From positions 19,899,565-19,925,501 of the forward strand of contig NC_049993.1 in assembly GCF_000003815.2 (NCBI RefSeq): DNA of 25,937 bases. Direction: 5' to 3'. The notes beneath the pieces were generated by a model, which saw only the letters and a list, made by a program, of their open reading frames with translations, searched no databases and had not been told where the DNA came from. Positions 7,721 through 18,140 of the stretch are shown in pieces. A program made the translations under genes and the position numbers. This DNA is from Branchiostoma floridae. Taxonomy: Eukaryota > Chordata > Leptocardii > Amphioxiformes > Branchiostomatidae. Position 1 is the stretch's first letter, and each line of letters starts with the position of its first letter.

Positions 7721-8880
7721 ACATGAATTGTTTATGATATCCTATTTGCTTGCTTGTAAATTTTGTTTATAGTTAGATCTTCCAGGGCTATATAATATAG
7801 TACCATGCCTGAGATAAAATGTACCATTTCTTGTTTGTCATGGGTTCTGTATCTGCTCCCGTTACATCATCCTTACATCACTCCTGCACCTCTGCTATTT
7901 TTGGCGCTCCTGCCCAGTAACAAAACCCACTGTCCTGTAACAGGGTAATTAGCCAACCCTTTGTCTGGATGTTAATTAATGTGCTAATCCACAAAGGAAA
8001 GAGGGGGGCTTTATGTGGGCTTCAGCGAAACTAATTAAGTCTTGGGCTTGAAAAACAATTCTGAGTTGGTCGGTGGTTGAGCTTGGGTTTTGAGGAGATT
8101 AAAAATACCTTGGGAACACAGCTTGAGGGAGTATCACCAGTCAGTTGAAATCCGGAAGTACATTTTCCGTTTTGATCGCAGCCAATGTTGAAATCCTATT
8201 TTTTCAACTTTTTTCTTCCTGGACATACATCAAAGTTTTACGTACCATTGGAAAGCTCATGTTATCCTGAGTATCAGGCTACTTTTTTAGTGTCCTAACG
8301 TACAAATTTCTTGAGATATTTGACTTTAAAAATTGCTTTTCCCGCGGTCTGAACATAAGTTCCCGCAGGAAATTCTTGTTCCCGCGGGACTGAGCAGGTT
8401 GTTCCTTCGGGTTTCAAAGCTTACCCCGAATGCAGACCGCATACAATTAACACCATGAAAATCACTGAATTAATTAGAATCACACCTGGTTAGCTTGTGT
8501 AATTAGCACGTGTATGACCAATTCAGTATGTCTAGGAGAGGCCGACGGGATGAACAGGAAATCCTCGGGACCTGTCCCCCAACAGAAGCTGTTTTTTCTG
8601 CACCATGAGCTAGCTGACTCAAAAGAAGGCATTGCTTGACTTCAACGCTCAATATAGACATAACAAATGTCATCTTTGAAAGGAATTAGCACTATAGAGG
8701 GTCCAATATATGTGTTTGTTTTGTTTTGTTTTGTTTTTTCAATCACACAAGACGTTGGCCATTACATTCTCTCTCCATGGTTTGTAACATAACATTGAGG
8801 TGCCTGAGTTGGCTCAGTTGGTGTACAGTTTTTCCTGACATCAGGGTGGAGATGTTGAGACAGTTTAATTTGCTTTGATT
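7721..8880. other. gene-free DNA, no clear element
   Basis: No exon or RNA gene could be supported. TTCCCGCGGT / TTCCCGCGGGA motifs at 8338-8390 resemble those at 14170-14330 and may be remnants of a shared old repeat. A short (TTTTG)n run lies near 8715-8737. Confidence 0.35.
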
Positions 8881-9355
8881 TTTATTAACCTTTAGCCCAT
8901 TTGGGCTCATCTTCCAAGATTCAAAACAATCAACATGACTATACAACATACATTTTAAAAAATACAACAATCAACAATCAAAGTATTTACAATAGAGCAC
9001 AGTGTCTCAGGTCAAAGGTCTTAGAGATACAATGTTTGAGATGGCTTGTCTAAAATTGGACAATGTGCAGTGACTTATTGTCAGATGGCAATGAGTCCCA
9101 GAGTATAATTGCTTTTTACAGGAAGGTACGTTTTATAATGTTTTAGGTTTGGGTAGTCGAAAGTTGTCAAATGGATACAGAAAATGTAGTGTTGTACATG
9201 TGGGATGAATTTAATTTAACTGGTCTGAAGGAATTGTACACATTTTGTGGTTCGTGGCTAGTGAGGGTTTTGAAGAACATTTAATCAGAGTAATTAAAGA
9301 GAATTTTTTGAAAAGCTTGTCAAAAAAAAAGGTTGAAAAGTTTGGACCTCTGCAG
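8881..9355. other. AT-rich gene-free DNA
   Basis: AT-rich, with many stop codons in all frames. It may be an old retroelement 3' region, but no diagnostic motif was recognised. Confidence 0.3.
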
Positions 9356-9574
9356 GTCTCCCTCACACATCTCTGAGAGGTGTGAGGAAAGGCGTGAAAG
9401 GCGTGAATAAATTTGTCATGATGGACCGTTCGGGTCATGATATGGGCCGTTCAGTTCCATATAATGGACCGACATTTTCACAGTCAGAAAGGATTTGGAT
9501 TGATGATTACAAGGCAAACTTCAATCCCCTTAGACTGTTGACTGTAAAACAGTCATTGCTTCTGGGGTAGTATT
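9356..9574 (+). repeat. 218-bp interspersed repeat, copy A
   Basis: Starts GTCTCCCTCACACATCTCTG and ends near CATTGCTTCTGGGGTAGTATT. It contains the hairpin CTCACACATCTCTGAGAGGT, GGCGTGAAAGGCGTGAAT, and tandem variants of GACCGTTCGGGTCATGAT. It matches 13923-14140 in inverted orientation over the whole length. No coding potential or terminal inverted repeats were identified. Confidence 0.85.
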
Positions 9575-9930
9575 AGACCAAGGAGGTTTGTTTATACCCA
9601 GCTGGGGGTATTAGCCTTGAAAAGGCCATGACAACATGCAATTTTGTCTCCTTTTTGCCTTTTAGTGACTGACTACAGTCATGTATATCATAATTTGTCT
9701 TATCCAAAGTTAGCAACAATAGCAACTGAGACAAAATCTGACAAAATAGAAAGCCCAACAAAATCGTCGATAAACTGCCAGAGCCATAACCTCTGCTTGG
9801 AGAGTATGGATTTCTTAGTCTGTGTCTATTAGCTGGAAGTAGTAATATTCATATCTGGTGGAGCACTGGTCAAATTCCGGTGTTTTGCAGTTAGAAGTGA
9901 TGTGCTGCCCCAGGTGCCTCTAAAGACTCT
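9575..9930. other. gene-free DNA
   Basis: Only a minor hairpin (ATACCC / GGGTAT around 9594-9611) was noted. Confidence 0.35.
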
Positions 9931-10009
9931 GGGTCTGCATGGCGGGTTGTGACAACGAGTTATGCTGAATTCAGAAGAACACCCTACGTATTACGCTAAA
10001 TCAAGGACG
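9931..10009 (+). mobile_element. MITE, GGGTCTGCATG family, truncated copy 2
   Basis: GGGTCTGCATGGCGGGTTGT followed by GCTGAATTCAGAAGAAC, CCTACGTATTACGCTAAATC matches the left half of copy 3 at 17630. The homology stops after TCAAGGA, so the right half is lost. Confidence 0.75.
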
Positions 10010-10388
10010 TTACATCAGGAAATTGGGGGTTCTGGCTGGCCAAATTGGTAAAGTATAGGTAGTACTTTTAGGTACCCAAGCTAGTATTGGCAGACCTCTG
10101 TTTTGCTAAAGTGGGACTAAGACCATTAAAGATGTTAGTGTGGGTTTGGCAGACAAATTTGACATTTGTGTCTCAAGTTTTGTGAGGTCAAGTAGGTAAA
10201 ATTTGGCAGAAGTAGAGAAGAGATTCTGCTCATTCCAATTATGTACTAGACTAAATGATAATTACCAAAATATTTGTGCAATATATGAACACATTTTACT
10301 CTTCAGATTTGACAAATAATGACCGAGACCAGCTTGTTGCAGATGGCTAACAGTAACAAAATTTTTACAGGATGTAGAGAAGACTGAG
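10010..10388. other. gene-free DNA before gap 1
   Basis: No element recognised. It borders the N run. Confidence 0.35.
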
Positions 10389-10663
10389 NNNNNNNNNNNN
10401 NNNNNNNNNNNNNNNNNNNNNNNNNNNNNNNNNNNNNNNNNNNNNNNNNNNNNNNNNNNNNNNNNNNNNNNNNNNNNNNNNNNNNNNNNNNNNNNNNNNN
10501 NNNNNNNNNNNNNNNNNNNNNNNNNNNNNNNNNNNNNNNNNNNNNNNNNNNNNNNNNNNNNNNNNNNNNNNNNNNNNNNNNNNNNNNNNNNNNNNNNNNN
10601 NNNNNNNNNNNNNNNNNNNNNNNNNNNNNNNNNNNNNNNNNNNNNNNNNNNNNNNNNNNNNNN
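10389..10663. other. assembly gap, 275 N
   Basis: A run of 275 unknown bases. The non-round size suggests an estimated gap. It could hide one small exon. Confidence 1.
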
Positions 10664-10782
10664 GTAGTTTTTTTAGCTTTTGTATGTGTGAGTCTGACAC
10701 CCCCAATCGTCATGTTGACAGGGCCATTATTATCAATAGTAATGTTTTTAGCACCTGGCCCAAAGTAATTACCTGTATTCAT
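10664..10782 (-). CDS. possible N-terminal exon of unknown protein, cut by gap
   Basis: On the minus strand an ATG at 10780-10782 opens a frame that runs 39 codons into the gap. The peptide starts MNTGNYFGPGAKNITIDNNG, followed by PVNMTIGGVRLTHTKAKKT. An in-frame stop lies two codons upstream, and the ATG is preceded by TTAAAG, which could also be a weak 3' splice site. The composition (Gly/Asn/Ile/Val alternation, an FGPGAxNI core, then a basic tail) looks like real protein rather than chance translation of AT-rich DNA. It is of the short beta-prone type seen near the N-terminus of some signalling proteins, including RHIM-like amyloid motifs, but no family is assigned. Beyond the gap no continuation could be established. 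Confidence 0.35.
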
Positions 10783-11150
10783 CTTTAATTATGCATAGAA
10801 TGCAGTCAGGGACACTTGAATTGGTCAGTTCATTACTCATGGCCTGAAATGTCTGGTCGTATTTTCTTTGTCCAGTCAAGGAGCTTTTTTAACCTCCTTT
10901 CTCCAGCACTTGGAATTATTTCTTGATAGAAGAAAATGATCAAAGTTAACGATCTAGAGCTATGTTAGCTTTCAAAAAGAAGTAAATGACTAGTGAACTA
11001 ATTCTTAGCAGGTGTTTTCATGTACTATTTTAGGAGATGGAAACTCACCTCAGCATATTACATTGAATCAAGAAGGGTATACGGTATACCTGCCTAAAAC
11101 CCCCTTCTACGAATATATGTTAAACTTTAAAATAATGTGTTCCACAATGT
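10783..11150. other. gene-free DNA
   Basis: AT-rich, with no element or exon recognised. Confidence 0.3.
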
Positions 11151-11154
11151 AGGG

Positions 11155-11690
11155 AAAATGCATTGGTGTCCACAAATTAAACAGAAATTCACAAAATTCC
11201 CTACACGAAAACAAATTACGAATCAAAACACACTATGAATTTCTTGATGTTCGGCTTCTTTAAAACAAAATTTAATGTAAAGATAGGCTCTCGAATTTTG
11301 ATAAAACATGACAGAAGCTAAACAATGTATTCAGTATGGCCGACACAACAACTACAAAATTATGCATAGCTTACAGTCATTGAAATTAAAGCTTTGAAAA
11401 CAATCCTCGAGAAAGAAAAGGAGATGATAATCTACAGCTATATGCAAGGAGCTATCATCAACTATATTCCATAGGCAGTGTTGGGAAATTGCATTGGCTT
11501 CAACAACACAGCACTGTTCACAAGATTCACAATAGGGAAAATAGACAATACACTACAAAGCAAAACAAAGAGCTTTCATCTGTACAAAGGTAAAGAAAGG
11601 TTTTGAATTTGGGCAGAGATAAAATGACAGACCTAGAAGCCAAACAAACAATGTTTTCAATATGGCGGACACAACAAGTACACATTGTAT
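11155..11690 (+). repeat. two-unit tandem duplication, about 325-bp period
   Basis: GGGAAAATGCATTGG (11154) recurs as GGGAAATTGCATTGG (11484). Likewise AGAAGCTAAACAATGTATTC-AGTATGGCCGACACAACA (about 11313-11350) recurs as AGAAGCCAAACAAACAATG and CAATATGGCGGACACAACA (about 11636-11676). The two units are diverged, so the duplication is old. Confidence 0.7.
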
Positions 11691-11699
11691 AAGAATAGG

Positions 11700-12616
11700 A
11701 AACACTTAGTCTAACACTGTGAGGCAAACCCGTTTTTAATGGAGCATTGCGTGTTTTATAACCATTCCGTGTTCTGTGACCCTGACCTGGAGTCGCTATC
11801 TGTTAAATACGCGCAACTCCAGAAAAACGTACATTAGCAACGCAAAAAATGCCTAAAACTAGCCTACTATGATATTACTGAGATTACTATGATAGGAATG
11901 GAGACTTGTTGAATCCAAGGAGATTGAAATCCTTGCTGAATCCTTCCCTTTTTGTAGATAACTCCACAAAAATTAATATTAGCTTAGACTGCGTAACTTC
12001 ATACTAGGGTTTATTTACAAGTAATGAGGTTTATACTTAGTACAAGCACAAGGTGAGTGAATGGATATTGTATATACATGACCTGAGGCAGACGTTGAAG
12101 ACGCGAGTCTACAATCAATCACCAAAGCGGATGTACTTTATATTTCGAGTCTTGTTTAGAAGCAAACTTTTGATACACATGTCAAGCTTATTGCATATTT
12201 TGTATCAGTAGGAAACCTGGGGCTTTGATAATGCAAATCCTGTCAATCGAATCGCTTCGAAACTGATGAAAATGCCTTTCTTATACACTTAGCCCTACAC
12301 TACACTACACTTAGCAGAATGGGAGTTCCCCATTCAAACGGAAGCTTCTCTCAACCAAGTAAATGTGCCAAGCCTGTTTGTCTTCTGTCTGTTATGGCAA
12401 CAATGGCCGAATACACATTTCATATTGAAGGACAGACGGTTGCCGTCTACAGTTATTATGTATAAGTCTGACTCCTGAAAGGAACATCAAGATTAGCAAA
12501 ATTATGAAGGTCGGTCTCGTGACTTTGTACAGAAGAATTTATCGGGTGTTCATTTTTTTTGTTAGCAAAGAAGTGTGTATGATATACTAGTATTGTGAGT
12601 GTCTCATGTGTCAGAG
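11700..12616. other. gene-free DNA
   Basis: Nothing recognised apart from a short (ACACT)n-like run near 12295-12312. Confidence 0.35.
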
Positions 12617-12637
12617 CAAGGAGGTTTTACCTCCTTG
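12617..12637. repeat. CAAGGAGGT hairpin, copy 1
   Basis: CAAGGAGGT (12617-12625) and ACCTCCTTG (12629-12637) are perfect inverted arms around TTT. The sequence TTGGTCAGAC occurs twice just after (12635-12644 and 12653-12662), with another CAAGGAGGTT half-site between. Confidence 0.9.
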
Positions 12638-12662
12638 GTCAGACCAAGGAGGTTGGTCAGAC

Positions 12663-13922
12663 ATGTACTAGTATCTGATCCACCTGCACAATTGTGCCAA
12701 TTGGAAGATGAGCCAAACAAGACTAGCTTCTTAGTGGGATTTTATGTGCCATCTGGGCAGTTAACATTAGGTAATAATGTTATCATTGTCTATTATTATT
12801 CTCTATACTTGTTGAACTATTTCAAATTAAACTACATTTCTCAATCTTGGGACTTCGGGTATTCGGCCCCCAAAGATTATAGTGGACTGATCGTCAGCTA
12901 GCTGTTTGGATACAGGAACAATCCAAGGGCTCTGGTTGGATAGGGGTGTTTGAAGAGTAGGTCCAGTCTGGAATAGAATTTGTGGGAAAATGCTTTTGAC
13001 AGTTGACAGGCCAGAGTAGTAATTGACGGTAAGGCTTTCCCGTCTGAAATTTCAATTCTTGAGATAATGGTGTATCTTTTTTTTCACTCTCCCATAACAT
13101 TACACATGACGTTATTAATGGTATATATTACTCTAATACTGCAACAGTGGTCACCCCTGTAGGGCCGGGGAGGAAGTGTGAAATTAGGTCGTAAACAAAT
13201 GCAAAAGAAGGGAGGAACAATGGGTGGGGATTTCAGGGCAATTATCACTCTAAACTACTACATTTTTACAAGTTTCCAGTCCACATTGGGTCATTTACAT
13301 AATGAGGGCAATGCAGAGGGTTGCAGTGCCAAGTCTTAGTCTTTTGGAGACAGTTTGGCTGGCAGACAGAAAGACATTAGTTTATATAGGGTAGCAATTG
13401 TAAGAAGGCACAAAAAGATTTCTCACTGTTATGCTCAGAGACACTCATGCAGCTGTGTAAAAGGTATATAGTAAAATAACAATTCTCCTTTTGTATTCAT
13501 AAGGTGAAACACAACAGACAACAAAGGACCACTCACACTAAATAGATAATTGACAGATGGTGATTATTTGAGTGCACTGGCACATGAACCTTATAGTCTA
13601 TACTGAGATTTATTCTCCATGATGGTTATCACGAAGCATTTTAAAAGTCAGGGCCCTCACAATGAAAACGGAGCAGAAAACAAGTCCATTATAAGACTTA
13701 GTACTCTTAGTCCATTCACACCTTATAATTTGCTTGATGATTTTGGAACACAAACTGTTCACAGCGAAGTAGCTGTATAAAGTCTGGTATAAAATCTGGA
13801 TGATGTTGAGTTTGTGAGAAAGATACCATTAGGCTGTCTGCTGACAAAGATACACCATTGACTATTGGACATATTTTTAATATTTAAGCTGCTTCAGGAT
13901 GTGAAGAGGTGACCATTTTCAG
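12663..13922. other. gene-free DNA
   Basis: No exon, RNA gene or transposon end could be supported. Confidence 0.35.
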
Positions 13923-14140
13923 AATACTACCACCGAAGCAATGACTGTTTTACAGTCAACAGTCTGAGGGGATTGAATTGTGCCTTTAATAATCATCAAT
14001 CCAAATCCTTTCTGACTGTGAAACCGTCGGTCCATGATATGGACCCGAACGGTCCAAATCATGACCCGAACGGTCGACATCATGACAATTCACGCCTTTC
14101 ACGCCTTCCCTCACATCTCTCTGAGAGGTGTGAGGGAGAC
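13923..14140 (-). repeat. 218-bp interspersed repeat, copy B (inverted)
   Basis: Reverse complement of copy A at 9356-9574, with about 85-90% identity judged by eye. In the + strand it begins GAATACTACCACCGAAGCAA and ends CTGAGAGGTGTGAGGGAGAC. It carries two clear GACCCGAACGGTC units. Confidence 0.85.
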
Positions 14141-14686
14141 TTTTACCTGACATTTCTATCCCCGGGGATGCAATTTTCCCGCGGGAAAGCATGTTTTTTG
14201 ACATTGTCTTCCCTGGGGTTGAGAGTTTAGACCCGACGGGGTAAGAAATTTACCCTTCGGTATCCCAATCTTGCTCCGCGGGGAGACCTAAAGGATAATC
14301 GGGACGCTCCAAAAAGACCGCGGTCAGCTTGCATTTTCCATCAATGATATCTTACGTTGTGAACATTGTAGAATAATTATTTTTATATCACTATACTCAG
14401 TACGCCAAGAGCTACGCACTGATATCTCACTTGAAACTAGAGCATCAAGTTTGGTTGATTTTCCAAATACCAACTGTTTTTACTGATATAAAATGACTAG
14501 TGTTGAGTCACTTTTGTAGAAAATTTTAATTGTAATAGTAATTGTCTGTTGTTTTCTACGCACAAGAAATTTTGAAGATATGGGAAAATGATTTGCTAGA
14601 ACTGCTTGGACCTGTTTTTTTAACTGTTTTTAAAATGTTTGTTGACCTTGCTTTTTGCCCTTCCCAAACGATCGTATTTCTACTAT
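14141..14686. other. gene-free DNA with CCCGCGGG motifs
   Basis: The GC-rich part 14150-14330 includes TTTTCCCGCGGGAAA and GACCGCGGTC palindromes and resembles 8338-8410. Probably an old repeat; no boundaries found. Confidence 0.35.
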
Positions 14687-14786
14687 NNNNNNNNNNNNNN
14701 NNNNNNNNNNNNNNNNNNNNNNNNNNNNNNNNNNNNNNNNNNNNNNNNNNNNNNNNNNNNNNNNNNNNNNNNNNNNNNNNNNNNNN
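14687..14786. other. assembly gap, 100 N
   Basis: Exactly 100 unknown bases, the conventional size for a gap of unknown length. Confidence 1.
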
Positions 14787-15229
14787 CTGCATGGACCTGT
14801 TCAGTGGTCCAGACGTCCCCTGAGATTCGACTCCCTGGGGACAGAGACTGACTTGTTTACCTGTAACAGCTGACAGGGATAGCCAGGCCAGTGGAAGTCG
14901 ATACTGTGGGTGACGTCACCACTGCTGACCTGCTGTCCAAAAGACAAAGAAATTGCACTTGTTATGAAAGATGATCTGTCCTCAGTAACAATTGCTGTTC
15001 AGTTTCTTGTGAAGCAGCGACTGAGAAGGTCCTCAGTTCCTTGGTTGTCCTTTTCTTTCTTGGCCTGCCTTTTTGTACTTCTCTTGAGTTCTGACATGAA
15101 TTTTCACCCACTGTAACCAGAACAAGAACCACAATGTGTACTCACATGTCAGCTCTAGAGTAATAGCTGGCCATAAAAGTCTCAAATTGATTTTTCAATC
15201 TCCGGAAATTTCTGGATGTGAAAAAATTT
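14787..15229. other. gene-free DNA after gap 2
   Basis: A small inverted repeat GTCCCC...GGGGAC at 14813-14840 was seen. No gene recognised. Confidence 0.4.
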
Positions 15230-15303
15230 ACTTGCTTTCCCCTGGGCCCCTGCCTTGTTTACAGCTACCAGCTGACAGTGTTACAGGAGCCTCTATGTCT
15301 GTG

Positions 15304-15334
15304 CAAGGAGCTTTTATCAGGTAAAAGCTCCTTG
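15304..15334. repeat. CAAGGAGC hairpin, copy 2
   Basis: CAAGGAGCTTTTA (15304-15316) and TAAAAGCTCCTTG (15322-15334) are perfect 13 bp inverted arms with loop TCAGG. It differs from copies 1 and 3 at the position after GGAG on both arms, so pairing is kept. Confidence 0.9.
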
Positions 15335-15433
15335 GTCTGTGATAGACCCCTTTTCAACCTCCTTGATTAGATGTGAACCCTGTTAGTCTGTCTCCCCTGT
15401 CCCCTACATTGTTTACAGCTGCCAGCTGATGAC

Positions 15434-15597
15434 TAGCCTCCATAGCGCTTTTGCTGGCCATTTCTTTTTGCACTGGATCGCAGATTGCCGGCCGTTGCGG
15501 ATTTATTAGCCCCTCCAAATCCAATACTAAAAGAAATGGCCAGCAAAAGTGCATTATGAGCCAAAAAAAGCCCCCAGAGAGCCTGCAATGGAGGCTA
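15434..15597. mobile_element. foldback/MITE, GCCTCCAT...AGGCTCT family, copy 3
   Basis: Ends TAGCCTCCAT and ATGGAGGCTA are inverted repeats. Inside, GCGCTTTTGCTGGCCATTTC is mirrored by AAATGGCCAGCAAAAGTGC. The interior GCTGGCCATTTCTTTTTGCA matches copies 1 and 2. It splits a minisatellite unit between CAGCTGATGAC and CAAGCTGACAG. Confidence 0.8.
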
Positions 15598-15947
15598 CAA
15601 GCTGACAGAGTGTTACAGAAGCCCCCATGCTTGTGTGGTGTGTGATGTGAACCACACAGTCTGTCTCCCCTGGCCCATCCCTTGTTTACAGCTGGCAGCT
15701 GATCTAGAATGGAACAGAATCCCCCATGTCTGTGTGAGGAGGAGGGTCAGCTGACAGAGTGTTACAGGAGCCCCCATGTCTGTGTGAGGAGGAGGGGCAG
15801 CCCCTGATTTGGGCCGCCCCTAACAGGGAGGTGTGAAATAACCTGCAGACAGGTCCTCAGCCCATAGCAACAGCCTGGAAATAGGCTGGAATAAGGGGGA
15901 ATACCTTTTGTTGCCATGGTGTTATTGTCTCTGGTTGTATTGCAATA

Positions 15948-16161
15948 TACTGTAAATGCATTTAAGTTCGCGGGGATTTAATTTTGGGGTAGCGGGAAAA
16001 GGGACTTTTTGCAGTGGATTTGAGTTCGTGGTAACACCATAGATTGCTGTCTAATACCATGATAGAAAAATGTTCGTGGTGGTTTTAAGTTCGCGGTGAA
16101 GTGATCATCGCAAAAACTGTGCGAACATTAATCCACCGCGAACATTTCTGCATTTACAGTA
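15948..16161. mobile_element. MITE, TA/CTGTAAATGC family, copy 1
   Basis: CTGTAAATGCA at 15950 and TGCATTTACAG ending at 16159 (with one intervening base difference) are terminal inverted repeats, flanked by TA on both sides, as in mariner-type insertion. The 210 bp interior has AAGTTCGCGG and CCGCGAACAT repeats. No transposase coding. Confidence 0.85.
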
Positions 16162-17156
16162 TTACAGAATATTACCCCCTCCCTCCTTACCTCCTTGCCT
16201 GAGTCTAAAACACTCAGTATTTAAATGTTAATGTTAATACGATCCCAAAGTTGCTTGTTCGTTCAATTGATTGATATTTAGGATACATAGTAACAGACAC
16301 ATTATAACTATAAGCGTACAGAAGCAACTGGTTTGCTCCAAGACAACAAGGAAACAATAAAAGATGGCTGACTTCATGCCCTTTACTTAGGGCAGAGGCA
16401 CACACACTCTAACACACTGACTGTCTTACTTAGCTTCTGTATGCTAGAAACAATACTAAACAGTAAACTCCCTTTGGGATGATGTAATGTCTGTATAGCC
16501 GTAGCGGGTTTTGTATGGTCAGCAGGATGGGACTCATGAAGGTCAAGGTCTACAAAATGCTGACTCCACCGTTCACCCTGTTTGTGTGAGGATTGAATTT
16601 CATGTGACAACAGCATGTACAGGTGTTTAGAGCCTTACCTGTTGAGTCAACAGGTGGCGTCTTACCATCTACTCCGCAGGTGTCACTGACCGTGGCCACT
16701 TGGGCTAAAACTTAAAAGAAGTTATTGTTCAAATTTAAGGGCTCAATACCTAACCAAAAGCCTGCACTCAGGTTTTGAAATATATTCCACACTGAATTTC
16801 CAAGTTATTCATACACTCAGATAAATCTTTACACAAAGACTGAAAGAAACAGTTTGTAGATGTTAGTGAATGTTTCCATATCATAATGCAACTATCACTG
16901 TAGCAATTCTATAATTGTTCTTGACTAGAAAACTGTGATTTACAAGTTTGAAATATTTGTTCTCCTGAAGTGAATGTTATAAAATGAAAGAACTTATGGG
17001 CAAATTTCGTCAGGAATTCATTCTAATGTTTTATTACCTCTGAAACTCTCACTAGATCACTGTCCTGGCTGAAATTTCGCCACAGTGAAAATTTGATGCC
17101 CTACGGTAGTTGTTGTTGTGAGGAAGTGGAAAACAGCCAGTACTGAACAGCTGGTC
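16162..17156. other. gene-free DNA
   Basis: No exon, RNA gene or transposon end was recognised. Confidence 0.35.
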
Positions 17157-17164
17157 TGGCTTGG

Positions 17165-17585
17165 TGCTTGGCATGGCAACAACAGGAGGCAGACTCAAGT
17201 TAGTAATGTGTATCTTATCATTGGTACAACAGTTACTATAGGCTGCCGGGCATAGCAACAACATAAGACTACAGGAGGCAGACTCAAATTAAAAATGTGG
17301 ATCTTAAATTCTTATCATTGGTACAACTATAAACTGCCCCGCATGGCAACAACAGACTGGATATATACAGGGGGCACAGTCAAGTCAGTTCTGTGTATCA
17401 TGTTTTTGGTACAAGGCTAGCTCCTAAACAACAAGGCTGGAGAAGACTACAAGGGGGCAGACTCAATTCAGAAGTATGTATCTTGTACCTAGTAGTAGTA
17501 CAATGGTGACATTCTACTGAAGCAGAAGATGGTACCTAACAGCAGGAATAGACTGTAAAAGGCAGACTCAAGTCAGCTATGCACT
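17165..17585 (+). repeat. degenerate minisatellite, GGCAGACTCAA units
   Basis: Five units centred on GGAGGCAGACTCAAGT (near 17184, 17273, 17370, 17452, 17560), spaced about 83-107 bp. They share GCATGGCAACAACA, GTGTATCTT and TGGTACAA blocks. A sixth, CTGTGGGCAGACTTAAGTAA near 17953, lies beyond the inserted element at 17630-17825. Confidence 0.8.
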
Positions 17586-17629
17586 AAAAATAGTAAATTT
17601 ACAAATGTGTATGAGTAGGGTATTGTAGA

Positions 17630-17825
17630 GGGTCTGCATGGGGGTCTCGACAACAATTTACGCTGAATTCAGAAGAACCCCCTACATATTACGCTAAATC
17701 AAGGAAGGCAAGCACGCTAAATTTAGTTGCCTCGCTACGAATTACGTAGATAAGATGGCTTTCCCTACGAGTTACAGGAAATGAAAATATGCTGGCTTTA
17801 CCTTACGGAAAAGAGCATGCAGACC
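17630..17825 (+). mobile_element. MITE, GGGTCTGCATG family, copy 3
   Basis: GGGTCTGCATG and CATGCAGACC end a 196 bp segment containing TTTACGCTGAATTCAGAAG and several ATTACG / TTACGG motifs. Matches copy 1 (inverted) and copy 2. It lies between minisatellite units five and six. Confidence 0.8.
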
Positions 17826-18000
17826 ATAGATCTATTGTATATATGACATATGTCGGGTGCCACCCGAACCGCCTTTAACGAAGTTCCTGAAACATTCGTG
17901 ACATTTAACCAATGAAAGCTGTCACCTAAACAACAAGTTTGGACAAAAATACTGTGGGCAGACTTAAGTAAATTATTTGTAAATTGTTCCTGACATACAT

Positions 18001-18140
18001 GATGTTAATTTGTTATTTTGTATACCCAAAGCTGCTATACCACATTACCAGGCTCTGTAAGAAATGCCAGGAATCGGACCTGTGACCTCTGGGATCCTGT
18101 ACATGAATATATCTTCTAGCCTAACCGCTAGGCCATTGAC
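18001..18140 (-). mobile_element. tRNA-derived SINE
   Basis: On the minus strand, an A box TGGCCTAGCGG (18135-18125) followed by TTAGGCTA and a B box AGGTCCGATTCC (18081-18070) lie about 45 bp apart, the tRNA arrangement. CAGG/CCTG closes a seven-base T loop. There is no proper acceptor stem or CCA-ready end, so it is a SINE head rather than a functional tRNA gene. The tail toward 18001 is unassigned. Confidence 0.65.

Larger units (their letters stand above)
15236..15800 (+). repeat. degenerate minisatellite, CAGCTGACAG-type units
   Basis: Units built from CTTGTTTACAGCTACCAGCTG, ACAGAGTGTTACAGGAGCC and CCCCCATGTCTGTGTGAGGA recur at about 15253, 15408, 15598, 15680 and 15746. The array is interrupted by a CAAGGAGC hairpin (15304-15334) and a foldback element (15434-15597). 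Confidence 0.8.

Noticed and set aside
7313-7726. Ser/Phe-rich and Lys/Glu-rich open frames
   Set aside because: Low-complexity CTTT tract, open in several frames on both strands.
8806-8826. tRNA A-box-like TGGCTCAGTTGG
   Set aside because: No B box or T arm at the right distance, so not a tRNA or supported SINE.
9579-9610. CAAGGAGGTTT as another hairpin copy
   Set aside because: The matching CCTCCTTG arm is missing, so it is only a half-site.
17165-17585. CRISPR-like spaced repeats
   Set aside because: Units are about 90 bp, diverged and repetitive throughout; the context is eukaryotic; this is a minisatellite.
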